Shown piece by piece: positions 56,501-64,000 of a stretch of 64,000 bases of DNA. Position 1 is the stretch's first letter. Every line of letters starts with the position of its first letter. Source of the DNA: Gnetum montanum (lineage: Eukaryota; Streptophyta; Gnetopsida; Gnetales; Gnetaceae); NCBI GenBank assembly GCA_015680685.1, contig MNCI01005943.1, forward strand, positions 845,028 through 909,027, read 5' to 3'. The notes beneath the pieces were generated by a model. The model was not told the origin of the DNA, did not search any database, and was given only the letters and a program-made list of their open reading frames with translations. The position numbers and the translations under genes were made by a program.

Positions 56501-59500
56501 AGATCCATTTGCATTCATTTCTTTGATGAGCTCATGGCTGGCTTGGACATTGTTCCTGACGACCATCCAATAGCTAGCCTAGTCAATCACAGTTGTCTAC
56601 CAATTTCCATCGTTGGTATTCTAAGCTTGCAGAAATTTGTTCCTAGACTCAAGGTCCTCCACCCTAGTAGCTAGGGAAGATTTTTCTTTTTCTACTTTCT
56701 GCAACCTATTCTAGAAATATTCGTTGAATTTCTGACTCTCCCATAGAGAACGGGCCGAGTGCAACGCACATTTACGCATCTCATCGTAAACGTAGCGTGG
56801 CACTTTGGTCACCTCTGGTGAAGGTTCAGGGGCAACTTCTAAGTCGACAGGCTCTTTGGGATCCCATTTGAGGTGAGATGCTGTAACACAAAGATGACAA
56901 TTAGACGTGACAGGATGACATAATGTGACAGTTTCAAAAATTCCTGCATAACAACAGTGACTTACTAATCTTAGGATTGATTTGCTCCAAGCGACTGATC
57001 ATATCGTTAACAATTCCCTCCATAAAGGCAAATTTGTCAGGGGCCTCAGCCAAACGTTGAGTAGGGGTTGTTGATGAAGGTGCACCATTGTTATCAGAAG
57101 TGCTTACTACAGAAACAAAACAAGTCAAACATAACATAGTAGACAAAGGAAAAATTTGAGATGCTACAATAATGCAAAGATCCTATCCAACAAACCCTTA
57201 GGAATAATAGTAGGAGGATTGCCCATTGATGAAAGGTCAAGCAAGCGGTCAAACTCACTAGGAACAGACCACTCCTCCCTTTCCAGCACATCCAAAAGGG
57301 CTGTGACATCTTCTATGCTCTTCTTTCCTTCAGGCATGGGAGCCTACGTACTACGCACATTGTTAACAGTGGTCTCCTTTTGCAAAACTAGGGCCCCTGA
57401 TCCATGTTGCAGGACTATGACCCCTATTTCAGGGATCAGTCCCTCCACATCTTTCCCTCTTCCTGTAGAATGCATCACAGTTAGCAAAACTTTACTTACT
57501 TCCCATGAGTGCTACATGACAAAATGATGTCTATACATAGTGTAATATACATTAACTAATCACGTATTACTTTACTTACTAGCTGGGGAATGGCTCCTGT
57601 GAAACTTAATGTGTAGTTTCCTCCCTCTTCACTGGTCAGGCCGGGAGAATCCATGGCTGAACGATGCTTTTTCCGTTGAATCGATGAGGCTACTATTTTT
57701 GCTACTAGGTGCTTATCCTTTGACACACTATCGGTGTTAGAAGAGGACACCCCACCCACGCTGTCTCGGCCACGGAAGTCACGTTCCACATGATTCCTAG
57801 TTGTTATTGAAACGACTCCTCGATAGCTTTAGGAGGATCTTGGGATCAGACAGTGTGGAAGACCTGGAAAATCCATGGTTTGGAGATCTGGTTACAATCC
57901 TGCTACACCCAGACTTCATCGTTGTGAACCACCAGGAATTCAGAAAAATGCTGCAAACAAGCTATGAAGAAGGCAAAATGCATGTTGAAACAAGACTTAA
58001 GCTTCTTGCAAAGCTTGACCATTTTAGCCTGTAGGCCTTCAGCAAGGTATTTGGCCCAGTTATATCGTGTCCCCTCTTTCATAACGTCTCGCATGATCCA
58101 AGTGTGCTCTATTCCAAGGATTTTTCCTTGGGAGGGTAGCTTGGGGAAGGTAGCTGGGGCTGCTCTGTGGCAAAGCCAACGTTGCGCCTCAATTATATCA
58201 CCATAGCAGAAGAAGATGGTGGCTGCATATACGATTCTTTAACTATAAACATAAAATACAAAAAAAAATAGGTTAGACAAAACAACAAAATAATAAAATC
58301 TTAAACACTATTTTCATCTCTTAGGGTCACACAGTTGATCAACGTAGCGTAACTTACTGCATCTAAAAGGAAAAGGAAATAGTGGGAGGTTTACTTGCAT
58401 GTCTTTAACAGTGATAGGATGGTCCAAAGTCAACTCCCTATCCAGCAGTCCAAAGTCTCTACACTTGACAAAAAATTTGACATACCGGATAGGGTAGTGT
58501 TGGATTTCAAATCCTAGTTGTCCCAAGACACCAGCACACACATTGCTGATGGAAGTGAATTCCTTTATTGCTATTTGGACCATGGATAATGCATCTGTAT
58601 CACCCTAGAGATCATCTGCATCAATAAAGAACCTATGCCACAGAATATAGAAAATTGTTTACATCTAACAAAAAATTAGATAGCAGTTAACAAATCATAG
58701 CACCTTAACAACACTTACCTGTCAGCGTAATACACGGTGCCAGGTAGGTTTTGAAAATTGGTGATGAGATGATGAGCTACAAATAGCGTGTTGTAGGCAT
58801 GATAACAATTAAACTTCGGCATCTCCCAGATCAAGGATAAGTGCCTCAAACCCTTGATGCACTGTTCACAATCCCTCCCAACTATGGTCTCGATTGACCC
58901 ATCCACCAAAAATGTTAAGATGATCTGTGGCAGCCCAACCAGTAGCGTTTCTAGAATGGCGATGGCCATCTTAGTCGATAGATGCGACCAAACAATTATG
59001 CTAAAGTTACGCAATAAAAATTTCAGGAACTCTTGTGTGCCTATTCGAAACCAAACTGCCTCTCCCCCTACATGAGCATGGGGAGGAGGAACGTTGGCCA
59101 CGAGGACATTTAGATAGCATAGAACGTCCACAATATCTAGAATGATCAGAATGGGTTTTAGCGTGACCATTTAAAATAAAACACATTACCATTAGAAAAT
59201 AGTTTAGACATGCTAACAATGCCAAAACAAATAAAAAAAGCTCATAAGAATCCGTTACGCAACACTAAGGTTCTCGCTACCTTGACTCCCAGAAAATCAC
59301 ATGTTACGCTAGAGATGGACTATCAAAACTGCCCAAACCCTTATGATGGTGTAAGGTCTATCTATGACAACGATGATAAAGGTAATACAACATATTTCCC
59401 TAGTGTAACATGTGACCATTACGGGCAAGACAATGGAACCCCACTTTCACTACGCAAAGGTACAACACCTAATCTCCTGACCAGTTACGTGTTGTGTTTG

Positions 59501-59842
59501 TACAACATTACCCTTGATCACCCAAACCCTTACGATGGTGCAAGGTCTGTCCCTGACAACAGCGATAGGGGTAATATTACAAACTCCCATAATGTAACTA
59601 GCACAGGTAGGTATCGACACCTAGTGTAGTGCACATTTTCAAAACAAATAAAAATTACAGCACAATGACAACGAAAATGACCCAATGCATATATCACACA
59701 AAGAAAGGTGAAGAACAAATTACTGGGCGAGTGCAGTAGCCTCCCAAGTTTCGACTCATGCCTTCGAAATTTGCCCCAGACTTTCTTGTACTTCATCAAT
59801 CTTGGCCAACTTGGTGTGTTTGCATTCAGTATTCGGGTCCAT
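56501..59842 (-). pseudogene. 5' part of the C antisense gene (exons 1 to 7)
   Basis: Exon 1 runs from ATG (59840-59842, 'MDPNTECKHTKLAKIDEV') to 59724 with a GTAA donor, phase 2 as in D. Exon 2 (58719 to about 59170) holds 'ILIILDIVDVL', 'QEFLKFLLRNFSIIVWSHLS' and 'NTLFVAHHLITNFQNLPGTV', then a perfect CAG|GTAAGT donor. Exon 3 is 58314 to about 58625. Exon 4 is shortened by about 370 bases relative to B (junction near 58150) but keeps 'RYNWAKYLAEGL' (about 58060). An acidic or spacer exon lies at about 57590-57800. A helical exon at 56970-57080 ('DKFAFMEGIVNDMISRLE') ends in GTAAGT, and the coiled-coil exon runs from about 56880 down to 56506, where D interrupts it. The first five bases are the right AGATC copy of the D target duplication. 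Confidence 0.75.
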
Positions 59843-60059
59843 TGTTATGCCTAAATAACCTTTACAAAATCATCAACTTGTGCTTTCCTTTTGCTTTAGC
59901 CTAACTCAACTTCGCTACACTTGTAGTTTAGCTCAAGGACGAACCATCTACTTATAAGCGTGATGGTTAAAACTTGTTGTTTTCATGCTCGATCAACGCA
60001 GAACCTTCCTAAAGTGCAATAATGTTAGTTTGACATGAAGCATAAAGATTACACCATTA

Positions 60060-60310
60060 ATCTTGTAGATGTCGCATTAATTATAGTCTGAAAAGACCCT
60101 AAACTAATGCATAGCTTATCGTCTCATAATCTGGTCGCATTAACTATGGTCTACAAAGACCCTGAACTAGCTGTTTTGCCACACTAGACACACCATGTTA
60201 TACTTTTAGACATAGTCCACAAGGACTTTAATCTAGCACCTAGGAAATTATTGTTTTCTTACAAACTCTGTATATTGTAACGGTCCGCTAAGACCTTAAT
60301 CTAGGAGCCT
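60060..60310 (+). repeat. Hairpin array II of element C
   Basis: Units such as 'agtctgaaaagaccctaaacta' and 'GGTCcgctaaGACCttaatctag'-like (in part), closely matching 26460-26740 in B. Confidence 0.8.
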
Positions 60311-60396
60311 TTTTGACACGTACCTCTAAAGCCTTGTATCATTTCAGCATATTGACAAAAATAATTTAACTACTTCCTTTCTTGGTAGTTTTGCAG

Positions 60397-63300
60397 GTCA
60401 ATTTGCAAATGGATGAAGCTTTGCTTGCACCCCTAGCCCTAATACGCCCATATGGGCAAACCTTTAGACAGCCTAATCTTGTAATGATAGGGACCAACGC
60501 CTCTTCCTGTGACATAACCATAGCAACCTTGAAAGTATGCTCAGACTGGCTATAACATTTAGCCCAAGCCCTAGACCTGGAGGCTGGTGATGTGACCGAG
60601 GATCCCCTCATTGAGGTCTTTGTGGTTACACACAAAGGAGAAAGAAAAACTCTAAAGATCAGTTCCCTCCTTGACCAACAAACACATAACGATATGTCTC
60701 AAGTTCTCAAAGATAACGTTGCAGTGTTCACATGGTCATATGAAGACATGTCGGGTTTAGACCCACAACTAATATAGCACAACATCATGTTAGACCCATG
60801 TATCGAAGTGGTTAGACAGAGAGCACAGAAGATTAAGCCTGAAATCGCGTTGGCAGTGCATTATGAAATCACTAACCTATATAAAGCTGGTTTCATATGT
60901 GCAGTTGATTACTCAGATTGGGTGTCAAACATTATTGTCATTTCTAGTAAAATAGGAGGAATACACATCTGTATAAACTTTCACGATCTGAACAAGGCAA
61001 CGGTTAAAGACAATTTCCCATTACTGAGTATCGACCAACTTATCAATACAACAGCTGGACATGCTTCACTATCCTTTATGGATGGGTTTTTGGGATACAA
61101 TCAAATCCGTATCAACCTAGAACATCAACTGACTACAACTTTCATGACCCTCTGGAAAACTTTTTGTTATACCATGATGCCTTTTGGGCTAAAAAATGCT
61201 GGAGCAACTTATCAACGTGCCATGACATAAATCTTTAGTGATTATCTCTTAGAGAGATTGAACGACTATGTAGATGACATAGCTGTTAAATCTAGGATGT
61301 CTGTAGATCACCCTAAGGATTTAGAGTTAATCCTTAAACGATGTCTCAAGCATGACCTATGACTTAATCCATGAAAATGTGTGTTCGGAGTCGAAATCAG
61401 ATGCATGTTGGGGTTTGTAGTGTTAGAGGCTGGCATACGAGTTGACCCTAACAAGGTTAGGGCCATCGTTAACCTGGCACTGCCTACAAACCTCAAAGAA
61501 CTACATGGGTTGCAAGGTAGGTTACAATTTATCAAAAGGTTCATCTCGAAGTTGACAGACAAGTTACACCCCATGCAACATCTGCTTAAGAAGGGGGTTA
61601 ATTTTGAATGGACCGAGGACTATCAGGGTGCTTTTGATGACTTAAAGAAAGAGTTGTTACATTTACCAATGATTTTCCCACCACAAAGAGATTAGCCCTT
61701 CTATATCTACCTGGCAAGTTTAGATATGTCCATAACTGCGTTGTTGTATAAAAAGAGGGACGATAGGTCAGAAATCCCCATCTATTAACTAAGTTATGCT
61801 CTATTTGCATATGAAACGAGGTACAATGAAGTAGAGTGTAACTACTTGACATTGGTTTTCATGGTCAAGAAATATAGACACTATCTTTTTCACAGCAAGG
61901 TTAACATAATTTGCAAGAACAAGATTCTACAGGCCATCATGAATAATTTATATGAGAGCAGTAAGATAGCCCGATGGAAAGCCATCACAGCAGAATTTGA
62001 CGTACACTACATTGGCCAATCTTCTACGAAAGGCGAAGTGATAGCTGACCAACTTGTAGCATCACCTGTTAACGATCAAGCGACGATAGAGCCTGATTTT
62101 TTAGACAAATATGTACATAGTTTAAGCTCTATATCAATAGGTCTTGAAGTGACATTACACTTTGATGGAGCTTCAACTACCAAAGGCGGCAGTGCTACCA
62201 CCATCATCACGCTTTCCCTTAAGGATGTTTGCCCATTGGCTTACCACCTGGCGTTTCCCTATACGAACAATGTGGCAGAATACAAGGGGCTCCTTAGAGG
62301 ACTGTTAGCAGCCAGAAAATTGAACGTTCAACACCTGGAAATCTGAGGCGATTCAATGCTCGTTGTCAATAAGATCATAGAAGTCTACGCTTGCAAAGTC
62401 GTGCATTTGCAACCCTATTGCGATATGGCTAAATACCTTCTAAAATAATTTACAACAACTGATGTCTGACACGTGCCATATAGTGAGAACATTGTAGCTG
62501 ATGCACTAGCTATGCTAGCTTTAAATGTGCCTCCAAATTTGTTTGCCACCTTTCCTGCTTTAATGATGGAATGTACAGATCCTGTCATCCAAGCAGCGCA
62601 AATCTCTTCTATAAGTACGGAAGTAACACCAGAATGGTATGACAACATTAAAACCTACCTTCTACATGGCGAACCACTACACAAGTTAACATCTGCACAA
62701 AAGGAAGTAATCTGCAAGCGTGCTAGGCAATACATCATCATCAGAGACAACACTCTATGTAGGTGCTCCTTTGATGGGGTATTGTTAACCTATGTTAATA
62801 ATGATCAAATGCAAAGGATAGTTAGAGAAGTCCAGAAGGGACTATGTGGAGGACACATAGCCCTGCAATCCATGGTTGCTAAAATCAGATGCTTAGAGTA
62901 TTACTGGCCGTACATGGAATGAGATTGTCTTACCAAAGTTAAGACATGTGACACATTCCAGCATTACACAAATCTAATACACGTGTCACCAACTAAGTTG
63001 AATACCACATAGATCACTTGGTCATTCCAACAATGGGGACTAGACATCATAGGTCCCATCACACCTAAGTCTTCCTCTGGACATAGTTTCATTATCACTG
63101 CCACAGAGTACCTCAAAAATGGGTTGAGGCTATTCCCCTATGAAAGACTACATCTCAATAGGTTTTCCATTTTATCTTGGATAAGATAGTAACAAGGTTT
63201 GGGCTTCCCATGACTATTGTGACCGACAATGTGCCACAATTTAGTAGGACTGAAAGCAAATATTTCTACAATAACCTTGGTATTAAGTAATCTTTTTCCT

Positions 63301-63875
63301 CACCATATTACCTGCAAGCAAATGGTCAAGCGGAAGCAACAAAAAAGGTGATTATCAATTTACTGAAAAGGATGCTCAACAGCAACAAAAAACTATGGCA
63401 TGGGAAAATCCTCTACATGCTATGGGCGTATTGTACGACATGAAGAAAAGCTACAGGTGTGACACCATATAGTCTAGTTTACGGATTTGAAGTAGTGTTG
63501 CCCTTTGAACTACAGGTTCCCTCACTGTGGATGGTCCTGTCCATGGTTATAAATGAGACTCAACACAATGAGTCTAGAATCGTGGATCTAGACTCAATAG
63601 AGGAGAAACACATCTAGACACTTAACCACATTGAAAAATATTAGGACAGCCAAAGGCAAAAGCATCATCGCAACCTATATCAATGATTGATCAAGAAAGG
63701 AGACTTGGTCCTTAAAACCATTCGTGAACCAGTAAGAAAATTCTCTGCAAGTTGGGAATGCCCCTTCCTAGTCATCAACGCATATGAAAATGGAGCATTT
63801 AGGCTAGTAGACATCAATGATAATGATCTTGCAAACCCGGTGAATCATATGTACCTAAAGCAGTACCACATTTAG
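60397..63875 (+). pseudogene. pol: pol of element C: RT, RNase H, archaeal-type RNase H, integrase; degenerate
   Basis: It follows an acceptor-like 'ttggtagttttgcag' ending at 60396. RT shows 'TAGHASLSFMDGF', 'MPFGLKNAGATYQRAM' and YVDD (61267-61278). The archaeal-type RNase H keeps 'LHFDGAST' and 'NNVAEYKG'. Its third motif 'GDS' follows a TGA (62344-62346) that B also has. Integrase keeps 'WGLDIIGPI', 'TDN' and 'NGQAEA', so the three acidic core residues are visible. The C-terminal module reads 'ECPFLVINAY' where B has 'EGPFLVVNAY'. The end is TAG 63873-63875. Further lesions include a frameshift near 63110 and the TGA at 63141-63143, shared in position with B and D. Confidence 0.9.
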
Positions 63876-63914
63876 ACGTTAGCTTAGCTAGAATGCAAGG
63901 TAACAATCATCTGC

Positions 63915-64000
63915 TACGACATAAAATTGATGCTGTAAAAAACGTCCGCTATGATGTAAACATGGCATTTTTTGCACGCGTCCATCACAATGCTAAAATG
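63915..64000 (+). repeat. Hairpin array III of element C, cut by the window edge
   Basis: Begins 'ctacgacataaaattgatgc' and 'GTCcgctatGATgtaaacatggca', as in B at 30366. Continues beyond the window. Confidence 0.75.

Larger units (their letters stand above)
31969..64000 (+). mobile_element. Element C: second unit of the tandem, interrupted by D and cut by the right edge
   Basis: Interior sequence is collinear with B and close to it (about 90% by eye). It is split by element D at 38487/56501 inside exon 7 of its antisense gene. Pol ends at 63875 and array III is entered before the window ends, so the 3' LTR should lie about 1.5 kb further right. Confidence 0.85.

Overview
This window is from the nuclear genome of a land plant, most likely one with a large, repeat-rich genome and slow turnover of old insertions. 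The evidence is four degenerate Ty3/gypsy LTR retrotransposon copies of the plant Tat/Ogre type (gag-pro, RT, RNase H, an extra archaeal-type RNase H, integrase), primer-binding sites complementary to plant tRNA-Asn, heavy C-to-T/G-to-A decay, and a plant-type CCR4 pseudogene. I cannot name the species. No intact host gene, tRNA, rRNA or CRISPR array was seen, and every coding region found is broken.

Layout. 1-13463: element A (+ strand), entering from the left, with a gag-pro remnant, an antisense gene remnant, no pol, and a 3' LTR. 13464-18121: non-element DNA with low-complexity repeats and an intronless CCR4-like deadenylase pseudogene (16710-17774). 18122-64000: two related elements, B and C (+ strand), in tandem, sharing the LTR at 31969-33299; C runs off the right edge. 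38488-56500: element D (- strand), complete with both LTRs and a perfect 5-bp target duplication (AGATC), nested inside C.

Each element has the same plan: LTR, tRNA-Asn primer site, leader, gag-pro, hairpin array I, a multi-exon gene on the opposite strand, hairpin array II, pol preceded by a splice-acceptor-like site, hairpin array III, 3' untranslated region, polypurine tract, LTR. In A a deletion has removed pol and fused arrays II and III.

The most notable content is the antisense gene. In D (45571-49907, +) eight exons can be laid out with GT/AG borders and compatible phases. The predicted protein begins with a fold resembling the FCP1/NLI-interacting-factor (HAD phosphatase) domain with its catalytic aspartates replaced. 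It continues into a domain reminiscent of plant transposon-associated proteins, then an acidic stretch and a coiled coil. Homologous exons are present in A, B and C. The gene sits between pro and RT, where Ogre-type elements carry an intron; being antisense, its own introns would not be spliced out of the sense genomic RNA. Short AGCGTA/TACGCT motifs, often palindromic, recur in the LTRs, leaders and around exon 1 of the antisense gene, suggesting shared control. Assembly problems occur at 31340, 52117 and 52489-52807.
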